Assembly (NCBI RefSeq): GCF_000003195.3
Contig: NC_012877.2
Span: 14,625,344 to 14,689,343, forward strand
Reading direction: 5' to 3'
DNA length: 64,000 nucleotides
Source: Sorghum bicolor
Taxonomy: Eukaryota; Streptophyta; Magnoliopsida; Poales; Poaceae
Positions within the stretch are counted from its first letter, which is position 1, and every line of letters begins with the position of its first letter. Position numbers and translations under genes: made by a program. Positions 12,257-21,869 of the stretch are shown here, piece by piece. The notes below the pieces were generated by a model, which was not told where the DNA came from, ran no database searches, and saw only the letters and a list, made by a program, of their open reading frames with translations.

Positions 12257-13261
12257 CTTGGACGTTGTTTTTTCTATGCCTAGATTGTGCGTGTGCATAG
12301 CTATCTCGCTCGGGGTTCCACCCAAATAGTCCTTAAATGCTTTAGACAAAGAGAAGATATATAGTGGGGTTTATGTAGGTGCATTGAGAAGAGGGGAATG
12401 TGAGCAATAAGGCCACTCTCAATTGACACCCCCACATCTAAGTGCTCCAAAGTATGGGCTTCATTGGATTAAGGCCTAGCAGACAAATATTTATTAGACA
12501 ATAAATTCTGACTCTAGACATCCCAAATTGGATGCATGGGAAGCCTGTCTGGTAAAGGTAGCGTTTTAAAGTCACAAACCAAACATGCCCTACATCGCCC
12601 ATCTGAAAAGAAAAACATTATATCCCCAAATCAATGAGTTGATAATGTTAATTAGTACATTCAGTTATCTAGTCAATGTTGTTAATTAGTGCTTTTCTCG
12701 CTTGCTCTCTCTGTGTATTAATCTTCAGTGACATATATGTGGTTTCACATTAGTGATTAGTCTTCATGTTATCTTTCGTCTCTAATAATGTTACTTTGTG
12801 TTTTTTAGCTTACCTAAAATCCTAGTTTGCCACATAATGATTGTAATTAGTCCTTTACATGTTTGCTCTTTCTATGTATCAATTTCCATTGGGCATCTAT
12901 ATGATTTAGGATTAGTCTTCATCTTATTTTTGCCCTCTCCTTTGTTCCGATTATTCTTGTGTTTTTTTGCTTATGAATTAGATTGATTGGTTGGAGGTTA
13001 GGGACTTAAGACTAATTACATTTTGTTCCTCTTTTCTACATAAGTTTCAGTAATCCTTTATTTTAGTTTGTTAAATTTCTTTGTATTGCCAAACAAATGC
13101 TAATTTAATTGTTATTTATGCTCATGCGAAGTTAATAAATGTATATGTGTATATTTTATCATGCATGATCGTTGTTGGCCTTGCCACTTGCCAGTATAGC
13201 CCCCGGGTCCTAGCTCTGTTGTCTGTTGTCCCTAGGTCTTGGGTAGAATACTGAATTTCAT
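12257..13261. repeat. Intergenic, with a diverged tandem duplication
   Basis: Two diverged copies of about 130-185 bases lie at about 12650-12815 and 12840-12970. They share TTAGT, TTGCTCT, GATTAGTCTTCAT and a TTGTGTTTTTT tail in the same order. No gene is supported in the rest of the interval. Confidence 0.45.
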
Positions 13262-13274
13262 GGCCATTCTTCAT

Positions 13275-13983
13275 TTCTTTTAGATAATGGATAAAAATAT
13301 CGAGTCTCTACATTCAGGGATATACACAGCTAATTATTACAAAGTTTAGAGAAATAAAAGAGAAAGCCATAGTCTAATAGATCGATCAGGACACTAGTTC
13401 AAACAATAAAAATGTTTCCATCATCTATTGGATATCCTAAAGCAATTACTTCTAATTTCTTGCTCATCGTTGAGAGTGCGTCCTTAACTATCTCATCACG
13501 CTGCAGCTGGGTGGCCTGGGCCCAATATCGTAACCAGTACGCTCCTTTAAAGATTACCTGCACAATAGAGTTAGATTTCATTTGATTAAAAATAACATCA
13601 TTACGGCATCAGATAGCCCAGCAGAAGGCAACCACCCCCACCTAAATCAAATTTGTAATCCTTTTATTTTGATTAGTTACCCAACTACCAAACATGTGAT
13701 TGATTGATCTGGGTTGGGTCAGATTAGTAGCAAAAAAGATAATCCTCCATATCGTTTTGGTAAGGGGACAGTCTAGGAATAAGTGTTGGATAGTTTCATT
13801 CCCATTACAGCTGGCTTTCCAATTTTTTCTGGCGAGGTTGTCTTTGGTTAAGACAACCCCTTTTGCAAGAACCATCGAAAGATTTTTATTTTTAGAGGAA
13901 TTTTCATCTTCTAGATATTCCTATGACGAAAAGGTGTTTGTATACCTATAAGATACAGATACATAGAGCGAACAAAGAATAAA
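13275..13983 (-). mobile_element. 5'-truncated L1-type LINE insertion
   Basis: A 13-bp target duplication, GGCCATTCTTCAT, flanks the insert (13262-13274 and 13984-13996). The minus strand encodes the C-terminal LINE reverse-transcriptase zinc-binding region (zf-RVT): LTKDNLARKNW, then ETIQHLFLDCPL and IWRIIFF, and further on a tail with YWLRYWAQ. The tail and the terminal motif (CCATTATCTAAAA on the minus strand) match the 3' end of the large LINE at 21.7 kb, so the two are related. Only the last 0.7 kb of an element was copied, with a short A tail. Stops and frame changes make it non-coding. Confidence 0.85.
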
Positions 13984-13996
13984 GGCCATTCTTCAT

Positions 13997-14457
13997 GGTG
14001 GAAGCAACAACCACACATCCCCACTTCTGTTAATTAACCTCTCCTTGTATTTCTCCAGGGCTCAAACATCAATTTATAGGGATACGTTGTTTCTTTTTAT
14101 TTTTCATGTACTGATATTTATTACATCTATTAAATCGTTTAGATTTTTCATAAATCACCTCAATGCATTTCAATTCTGGCCATGCCCTTGGACAATACTA
14201 ATATCGTATTGGTTGTAATTAAATCTGGCTCCATTTCTGCTATTACTGAACTTGCTTTTTTTTGTTTTCAATCTTTTATTTATTTCATACATGATATTCC
14301 GTTTCATTATTATTAGCACACATGAAGTCCTTGCAAAAACAAAATGAATGTTGTTCTTGGCATTCCACGATTGAGCTTTTTTTACTACAAGAATCAAGGA
14401 GCTGTGGTGCTAACAAGTATTATTTCCAGGGTAAAATGCGCACAGTGTTTCTGCTAT
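13997..14457. other. 3' flank of the RWP-RK gene
   Basis: AT-rich sequence immediately downstream (minus sense) of the RWP-RK stop codon. It probably holds that gene's 3' UTR. No other gene is supported. Confidence 0.4.
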
Positions 14458-17400
14458 TCATTCCAGACCAGCGTAAATCCTTCTCCTGTAATCGGTGAGC
14501 CTCTCTATCTGTCTCATGGCCGCTGGGTCGCCATTGCCCCTTCTCAGCTTGGCGATCTGGCTATCAATGCTCTTAATCTGCATACAAGTAAATCCCCATT
14601 GCTGATTACTTTACTTTAATTAATAGTAACAATGTGTGTGTTTAACAAATCATTATCAGGAGATACAAATTCAAGAGATTAGGAAGCAAAAATCAAGGAG
14701 CTAGGTTAGGTACCTTCCGGTAAGGCCAGCGTCGTATGTGGAACTTACGGCTAGTGCCCTTGAGGACAGTGGTACAGATGCGGAGTTCCTTAGCAGCCTC
14801 CACCATCGGGAGGTGAAAGTAGCGTGCAATGTCGTCCAGCTGCAGGTTGCTCGCTCTCTCCCTCTGCAACATGATGAGATTATTACCAAACTCCTCTTAA
14901 ATAGATGCATTTTTTAATTGGCATAGTAATATGAATGTTGCTTTGTCCTAATAAAGGAGAGATAATTAGACATCTTTTGTTGAATGAACGTTGCTTTATT
15001 CCTAGTAATATATGGTCCATCATGTATATATGGTTTCAGAAATTTCTTTCTCGACCAGTCGGTCCTACTATAGTGTTCAATTCTATATAAATGATTTTTA
15101 AAGGCACCTCATTTTTCTCAGAGGTGGATATTGTCTAAAGGAATTTGGTATCTGTCCATACTAATATATACTCCCTCCATACCCATAAAACTTATCGTTT
15201 TGGACAAGGTTTGGGTTAAACATTGGGAATATAAATTACGAATAACTTTTAAGTTGTTGAGTTTAAAAATATGAAAACTATATAAATAGATTTGTCTTGA
15301 AAAGTACTTACATAAAAGTATATCTATACCACTTTTTGATAAATATTTCTATAAAAACAAGAAGTCAAAGTTAGACTTTGGAGACCGTGCCAGTCCAAAA
15401 CGACTTGTTTTATGGGTATGGAGAGAGTAATTTCTAGGAGCTAGCGAGTCACCTTACCATTCACCCCCTAAGAATTTATTCTCAAAGGATGGTTCGCGTA
15501 AGATGGACCATCTCTAAAAACAGGGGTTGCCAAAATAAATTCATAATATTTTCAAGTTATATGAAGATAAACTATATATCTCAATTGTACATGTTGATGA
15601 GATTTAAAACTTTATAGTTGCTAACTTTTTTATTTAAGATCTTTCAACGTCCAAATATGTTTTATGTTCTTAATTTTCAATTTTTTTTTTTCAAATGAAC
15701 GGATAGATACACATGCCCTATACCAATTACAAAAATTGTAGTGTTGCATGAGACCTAGAACTTTGTAGTTACTAATATTCACTTGACGCATTTGTAGGCC
15801 AAATGGATCATGAGAAGTACAATATATATATACCTGGATCGCGAGTGCAGTCTTGGCAGCCGGGGGAATCTCTTGTCGTCGTCCTTGCTCCTTAGCATCT
15901 GGTTTAGACGATGGCCCTGTAGATTTGAAACGGGGGAATAGCCAAATTCATCTCTGAACATCGTAAAAAGCTCAATTTCGTTCTTGAACTATGAAAACGG
16001 CCGTTCTCATCCTTGAAGTTTTACGGCCAGCTCAATTTAGTCCCTGGAGTGCTACGCTGGCTCACGTCGACATCGCCCAGTCAGCTAGGGCTATGAGTTA
16101 CTATTTTTGCCCTTGCCTCTTGGCCATCTCTCGATACTGTAGCTGGAGGACTTTTTTTTCTGAAATCTTACTGTTTTTGTCCTTGCCCCTTGGCCATCTC
16201 TCATGGCTGATATTGTAGTAGGACTTTATTTTCTAAATCTTTCTCATTGAATAAGAAACGAGTTGTGAACTGTGCATTAACTATATGTGTAGCAGTGATA
16301 TATAGTCTCGTATATGAAATCATTAAAACATTAGTACTTCCCCTGTCCAATAAAAGATATATCATTCTAGTAGATTTGTTCCAAAATGACCAAATCAAAC
16401 TATTTCAACTTGACTAATTTTATAGAGAAGATTGTCAAAGCTAATGGAATAAAAAAAAGTATGTTTGAAAACAAGTGTAATACTTATTTGGTAACATAAA
16501 TATCGGTGTTCTTTAAATAAATTAAGTTAAATTTAGGATAATTAGACATAGGACAGAAATTATAAGGTTTTTTAGATGAACTTAATACTAGATCTTATTA
16601 GTTACTACTCTCCATTCATTTTAAATTGTTATATATCCTGGTGCGTGACAAAAGCTAATGTAATAATTTGAGAAACTAGACTGACTTTATGCACATAGTG
16701 AAAGTCTTAAGAGAAACACATTTTTTTTGCTTGCATTAACGACAATCTCTGTCGGTATTGGCTTGTGATCCTTGCAGTCTTGTCTTTTCTTTTTTTACAA
16801 GAGTTTTGGTGCCTTTTTATCATCAACAATGATTTTCTAAGCGTTTGCCTTTGACCCAATGCCTTGCGTAAGGGGTGGTCACAACTATAGGCCTGCAGTG
16901 ATTACAACATCAGCCATGAGAGATGCCTAAGAGGCAAGGACAAAAATGGTAATTCATAACCCTAGTGATGATGGTGTGAGTAGCGTGGCTCTCTAGGGAT
17001 GAAATTGAGCTGTCTGTGAAAGTTCGAGAATGAGAACGACCGTTTTTATAGTTTAAGGACGAAATTGAGCTTTCGACCATAGTTCAGGGACGAATTTGGC
17101 TATTCCGCCATTTGAGACGGTATATATATATGGAGACTTGGTACGTAACGGAATAAACAACAACATTAAGTTATGAAACATATCTAGTGCAAACCACAAC
17201 TTCCGTGAAAACCTGTGCAAACCATGACAAAAAAGTTGTATAAATTCATCAAAAAAATCACACATGTAGATGATTTGATAATACACAACATTGTAAAATA
17301 TCTTGTCCAAACTCAACTTTGTTTGTGAGATATAAAAATAACAAATTTCAAGCCAGAAAGGGATCCACAGAATTTGCTAGAAATTTGTTATTTTTATATC

Positions 17401-18802
17401 TCACAAATGAATTCGAGTTTGGATAAGATATTTTGCAAGGTTGTGTATCATCATATCATCTACATGTGTGATTTTTTTGGTAAATTTAGATGATTTTTTT
17501 GCCATGGTTTGTATAGGTTTTCACGGAAATTGTGGTTTGCACTAGATATGTTCCCTAGTTTATGAAAACTAAAAACGAGAAGATCGAGCATAGTTATGAT
17601 CAGTTGTGCAGCAACCAACCTGCAGACGTTTCTGCCGGCACGCTGCCCTGCTCGACCATAGCAGGCTGCACAGCGCCTCCGTCATCATCAGCAGGACGGC
17701 TGCCGACTACTCGTTGGTGGCCGCCATTAATCTCTGGTGCCACTGCTTCACGGTGGTCATCGGCGTGGCCACCATTAATCTCTTGTGCTACAGCTTCACG
17801 GTGGTCGTCGGCATGGCCACCGGAGACGACCATGCTGGTGCACAGGGCATCCTGGAACGCCGAGATGGAGTCCTGCAGGACGACGTAGCCGCCGCCAGCG
17901 CGCTGCCGTGCGTAGTTCGTCAGGTAGTGCTTTACCCACACGTAGTCCCGGCCCCTGAAACTGCTCAGATCATCAATGCAATCATCAGATTACTAGTAGA
18001 GATGATGATGCATCTGAAAAAACTGCAAAACATGTACAATATGCATGAAATCTAGGAGTTATCCAATGCAGCTTACTCGACGTAGGACTGATGCGTCAGT
18101 TGTGTTGTCATCGTCGCTGCCTGCAGGCCGTTGGAGTCTATGCGATACACCTCTAGGGTTGCATGGTGGAACACGCCGGCGGCGACCCCATGGACACCTA
18201 ACTTCGTCGCTTCAAGCCCTAGAAATTCAGTTCGCAGCCAAGACGTAAGCATGTTTGATCGATCGGCGTCCGTGTCCCTATGTAAGGATATATATATGCC
18301 AGTAGCAAGTGTGTCTACCGTTGCAGTGCACAATTTCTCGAAGAACCTGGCAGCCGGTGCAGTCTAACGACGCGTTCTGGTGCACGGCAGACGACGACGG
18401 CGGCGGCGGCGGCGGCCTTGGTGCGGCTGCCGACGACGTACCTGCAACGCCCATGTCTTGCCGACGACGACGTCTTGCGCTACTAGTAGTAGGATCGTCG
18501 GCAAGCAGGGTGGCATTATTGTGCATCGGATCCCTGTTGTCGACGACGGAGTCGTTGATGTAGTCCAGCGTTGGTGGCGGCCACTCTAGGAGATTATTGT
18601 CGCCGGAAGGACCTGCTGCGACGGCGCTTTGCCCCGGTGCTGCCTGCAGCGGCGGCGGCGGCGGCGGCGCGTCCATTCCGCCGTTCATGTCCAGCAAGTT
18701 GAAGACGTCGTCATCGAAGTCGTCGTCCGGCACAAGGAACGGGTCGTAGATCCCTTGCCCGTCGTCGTCGGCACCGCCGTCGTTGTGGGCGCCGTCGGCC
18801 AT
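14458..18802 (-). CDS. RWP-RK domain (RKD-type) transcription factor, complete
   Basis: Six minus-strand exons join without a stop: 18802-18319, 18218-18077, 17960-17620, 15916-15834, 14863-14714, 14577-14458. They total 1320 bp, 439 residues, and all five introns are GT-AG with matching phases. Exon 1 is acidic then Pro-rich and ends in CTGCQVLREIVHCNG, typical of the RKD N-terminal region; exon 2 continues TKLGVHG. Exon 3 has GRDYVWVKHYL and a 16-residue tandem repeat. Exon 5 holds the RWP-RK DNA-binding domain (about 355-402): LDDIARYFHLPMVEAAKEL, then RRWPYRK. Exon 6 is a short basic coiled-coil-like tail. RKD proteins act in nuclei, mostly in egg cell and embryo programmes; the role here is inferred from family. 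Introns 3 and 4 (1703 and 970 bp) are swollen by transposons. Confidence 0.9.
15171..15427. mobile_element. Stowaway MITE in intron 4 of the RWP-RK gene
   Basis: Ends CTCCCTCCATACCCATAAAA and its near-perfect complement; inverted repeats of about 35 bases. TA flanks both ends (15169-15170 and 15428-15429). 257 bp, non-coding, a Tc1/mariner-type MITE. Confidence 0.85.
15933..17110. mobile_element. Mutator-like non-autonomous element in intron 3 of the RWP-RK gene
   Basis: Inverted ends of about 100 bases: the left end has GGGGAATAGCCAAATTC, AGCTCAATTTCGT and ACGGCCGTTCTCAT, and all recur in inverted order at the right end. The flanks are 9 bases, TTTGAAACG (15924-15932) and TTTGAGACG (17111-17119), one mismatch, the length expected for Mutator-like elements. 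1178 bp with no transposase. Its left end is 16 bases from the acceptor of exon 4. Confidence 0.8.
17175..17552. repeat. Foldback (hairpin) repeat in intron 3 of the RWP-RK gene
   Basis: Left arm 17175-17350 and right arm about 17375-17552 are inverted complements (for example ATATCTAGTGCAAACCACAA pairs with TTGTGGTTTGCACTAGATAT, and GAGATATAAAAATAACAAATT with its complement) around a loop of about 25 bases. No coding capacity. Either a MITE or a local inverted duplication; no clear target duplication seen. Confidence 0.75.
17723..17818 (-). repeat. 48-bp coding tandem duplication in the RWP-RK gene
   Basis: Two in-frame 48-bp units (17771-17818 and 17723-17770) each encode GGHADDHREAVA-x-EIN, with Q or P at x. 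The start of a third unit (GGH) follows. Few differences between units point to a recent duplication. Confidence 0.85.
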
Positions 18803-19110
18803 TATTACGTGTACGTATCGGCGGAGCGCGCCGCACGCGCTGCCGGCCGAGGGGTGGTGGAGGCCAGTGCGCGCGCGTGAGAGAAATGGCGGGAGATCGA
18901 GTGTGTGGCGGTTTTGATGACGGGCCGGGGAAGAAGGCGGTTAACACATTTTTTATCGGACCGTTTACACTGTCGTCTGTCTTATCAGGACGCGTGTTCT
19001 ATATATCCAAGCGATCACACTCATGCGCATGTTTTCTTTCGATTAGTTAATATTGTTTTTGTGTTTCTTTCGTTACCATTATTAATTTTGTGTTAAATAA
19101 AGTCCTTGCA
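18803..19110 (-). promoter_or_regulatory. RWP-RK gene promoter and 5' UTR
   Basis: A TATATAT stretch at 19000-19006 (minus strand) lies about 200 bases before the ATG, giving a likely leader of some 165 bases rich in CG. No specific transcription-factor site is claimed. Confidence 0.4.
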
Positions 19111-19512
19111 TTAGTGGAATTAACTTGATTCATTTTAATTTTATCTTGCAAAAGTGTATTTGGAGAGGGGACGCCAGTGCACTTAAGCTTATGGTGAGAT
19201 CGTCGAGGCCCATCTCCATCCGTTGATGCTTGCATGGCTGATGTATCGGGTGTCTCTCACGGAAACTCCAAACCGCTTCGGCTTGCGGACGCAGCTTTTA
19301 TCTTTCACCGTTCAACTTGCTTCAAGATTTGTGCGCCGGCTAACTCCTGCTTCACACTCTTCCCATTCCCATGCTGTACTCCCTCCTTCTCACTCATTCA
19401 TCCTACTCAAAGCTGGTCGCCGCTCCCATCCAATGAAAAGACGACAGCACCTGCCACCTGCTTGCGCTAGTACCAGTCTGGGCTGTAGCTGACAACCGCG
19501 GGTTCAAAAGTA
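19111..19512. other. Upstream flank, no gene seen
   Basis: Mixed-composition sequence with short open frames on the plus strand that match no family I recognise. Likely distal promoter of the RWP-RK gene or an old insertion. Confidence 0.3.
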
Positions 19513-19955
19513 CTCTCTACTTAGTCATTCCAAAAATCTTATAGGATCAAAACATGTACCAAATTTATATAATAAAATAATAATATTTATGATACCAAAT
19601 ACTATTAGATTCTTTATTAATTATATTTTTACAGTACATAAATATTTATAATTTTTTCTACAATTTTAGTTAGAATCGAAATATTTTGACTCGACTCTTA
19701 GAATGACTTATAATTTAGTATGGAGGTAGTAGTACGGTATACCAGTACTAATCCCTCAATCCACAAATAAATGACGTAATATATATAAAAATATACTAAT
19801 ATTTATCATGTGTAATATGTATCATTAGATTGAGTATGAAATATAGTTTCATAATATACTTATTTGCAAAAACAAATATTATGATTATTTGATATATTTC
19901 TAGTCAAACTTTAAAAAGTTTAACTTCTCGAATAGCACGTACTCCCTCCGTCTCA
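19513..19955. mobile_element. Two adjacent Stowaway-like MITE remnants
   Basis: The first (about 19513-19729) starts CTCTCTACTTAGTCATTCC and ends with GAATGACTTATAATTTAGTATGGAGGTAG before TA. The second (about 19750-19955) starts AATCCCTCAATCC and ends near CTCCCTCCGTCTCATAAGG, abutting the next MITE. Both are AT-rich and non-coding; ends are degenerate. Confidence 0.5.
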
Positions 19956-19958
19956 TAA

Positions 19959-20250
19959 GGCCTTGTTTAGTTACATCCAAAACCCAAAAACTTTTTAAGA
20001 TTTTCTGTCACATCAAATCTTACAGCACATGTATAGAGCATTAAATATAGATAAAAAAACTAATTATACAATTTGCCTGAGATTTGCAGGATAAATCTTT
20101 TGAGCCTATTTAGTCTATGGTTGGACAATAATTGTCAAATACAAAGAAAAGTTTTACAGTACCCAAAAACTTGCTGAGCCAATATCATTAACAAATGTGT
20201 AAATATTCGATGTGATAGTTGTTAAAAAACAAGACTAACCAAATAAGGCC
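19959..20250. mobile_element. MITE, GGCCTTGTTTAG family, copy 1
   Basis: Starts GGCCTTGTTTAGTT and ends AACCAAATAAGGCC, its inverted form. Internal landmarks TCACATCAAATCTTA, AGCATTAAATATAGATAAAA and TGGACAATAATTGTCAAATAC recur in the copies at 20.6, 28.8 and 36.5 kb. Confidence 0.75.
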
Positions 20251-20555
20251 GTATCTGATACTAATTAGTAGTATTCAACATAAAAAAAATTAGAAAACTA
20301 ATTTTATAAAAAAAGACTGATTCGCAACACACATCAATTAAGCCTAACGAAACCGTAATTAACCCATGTGATACTAAAATGAACATTTGTTAATAAATGT
20401 TTAATTAAACTTAATAGATTCATTTTCTTGAATTAGATACAACTTATACAATCAGTTTTATAATTAATTTATGTTTCTAATTAGCATCTATATATCTAGT
20501 ATGACATCAAACTCAGGCGCCAGCACCAATGTTCTATGAACCAAGAACTATTTAA

Positions 20556-20773
20556 GGTCTTGTTTAGTTCACCCTAAAATCCTAAACTTTTTCAATATTC
20601 TTCATCACATCGAATCTTACGACACATGCATAAAACATTAAATATAAATAAAAAATAACTAATTGTACAGTTTGTCTGTAATTTGCGAGACGAGTTAGTC
20701 AATAGTTAGATAATAATTATCAAATGCAAATGAAATTATATTAGTGTTAAAATCCAAAAACTTTTTAGACCTA
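20556..20773. mobile_element. MITE, GGCCTTGTTTAG family, copy 2
   Basis: Starts GGTCTTGTTTAGTTCACCCT with the family landmarks CATCACATCGAATCTTACG and TTAAATATAAATAAAAAATA; the right end is degenerate near 20773. Confidence 0.7.
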
Positions 20774-21081
20774 AAAGCCTATTCATTTGTCTTATAAAGT
20801 CATATTTTTTCAACCAACCAACAGTGTTAATATAGGTGCACAGAACTAATAGATTTACAACTGCAAATAGGTGATAAGCGAATAAAGAAAAATGAAAAAT
20901 CAACCATGTCGAGTACATATACCATAAAATTAAGTACATATACCATGAACTAAATTCATGGTGGATGGATGAGCTCAGAATTGACGAACAAATAGTAAAG
21001 CCAATAGACATGACGGTGCGCAGGTCATTAAAATGTACTATTATTTTTCAACTGCATATATCATAAAGCAAATCAGTGGAT
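20774..21081. other. Intergenic, no gene seen
   Basis: AT-rich filler. A 22-base block (TGACGGTGCGCAGGTCATTAAA) near 21011 recurs with one change near 21402, on the other side of the Tourist MITE. Confidence 0.35.
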
Positions 21082-21084
21082 TAA

Positions 21085-21384
21085 GGGCACTCTCAATGTT
21101 TCTAGTTAATTTGTACAGACATTATATATAGAAACTATGGTCCCAATAGATAGTTTCTATATAATAAATTTTTATCCAATCACATTCATTCTCTCTCCAT
21201 TCTCAACCAATCATATCACTTCATGTCTTGGATCTCGTGTAGACATAATTTCTAATTTAGACTCAGTTTCTATGATTTTTGCTCTCTATCTTCAATAACT
21301 ACATTGTCATATCAGCAAAATGCTTAGACGGTAACATAATTAATGTCTATAGAAATTATGATGATTTCAGCATTGCAAGTGCCC
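21085..21384. mobile_element. Tourist-like (PIF/Harbinger) MITE
   Basis: Ends GGGCACTCTCAATG and CATTGCAAGTGCCC are inverted repeats, and TAA flanks both (21082-21084, 21385-21387), the PIF/Harbinger target size and sequence. 300 bp, non-coding. Confidence 0.8.
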
Positions 21385-21387
21385 TAA

Positions 21388-21698
21388 TCATTATAAATGA
21401 CTGACGGTGCGTAGGTCATTAAATCTTAACTGGCTGGAGGGCTAAGAATGTATTTATGCAAAAAAAAGTTTCATCTAAGCCATTACTTTTAAAGAAAGTG
21501 ACAACCAATTGTATAACTGCTAATTTGTAGGATATCTGGAAAGAACATGTTTTATTTTACAAAATTGAAGCTGGGAATATTCTAAAAAAAGGTAGTACAT
21601 TTCAGTAGGAGATATGATTACATAGTACTTCCACAGTAAATATGACATCAGTTCAAGGCAGATGATTTCAGAACTGGATCCAATTCAGAAAAAACTAA
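21388..21698. other. Intergenic, no gene seen
   Basis: AT-rich sequence between the Tourist MITE and the 3' tail of the LINE. The bases just left of the LINE tail (GGATCCAATTCAG) should begin a target duplication, but I could not find the matching copy near 28 kb. Confidence 0.35.
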
Positions 21699-21869
21699 TT
21701 TTTTTTAGATAATGGATGAAACATCCGGCTTCATCTATCCAAAGATAGAATCAGACCAATTATTACAAAACTTTCACAAAGGGCAAAAGTAAAAGCTGCG
21801 ACAGAATTGCAGCCCACAAGAAGGAAAAGGAAACATTCGAAGTAAAGTTTGAAACTAAGCATGACCAAT

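Noticed and set aside
18309..18880. Plus-strand frames opposite exon 1 of the RWP-RK gene
   Set aside because: They are shadows of a GC-rich, repeat-coding exon on the minus strand; the minus frame has the motifs and splice sites.
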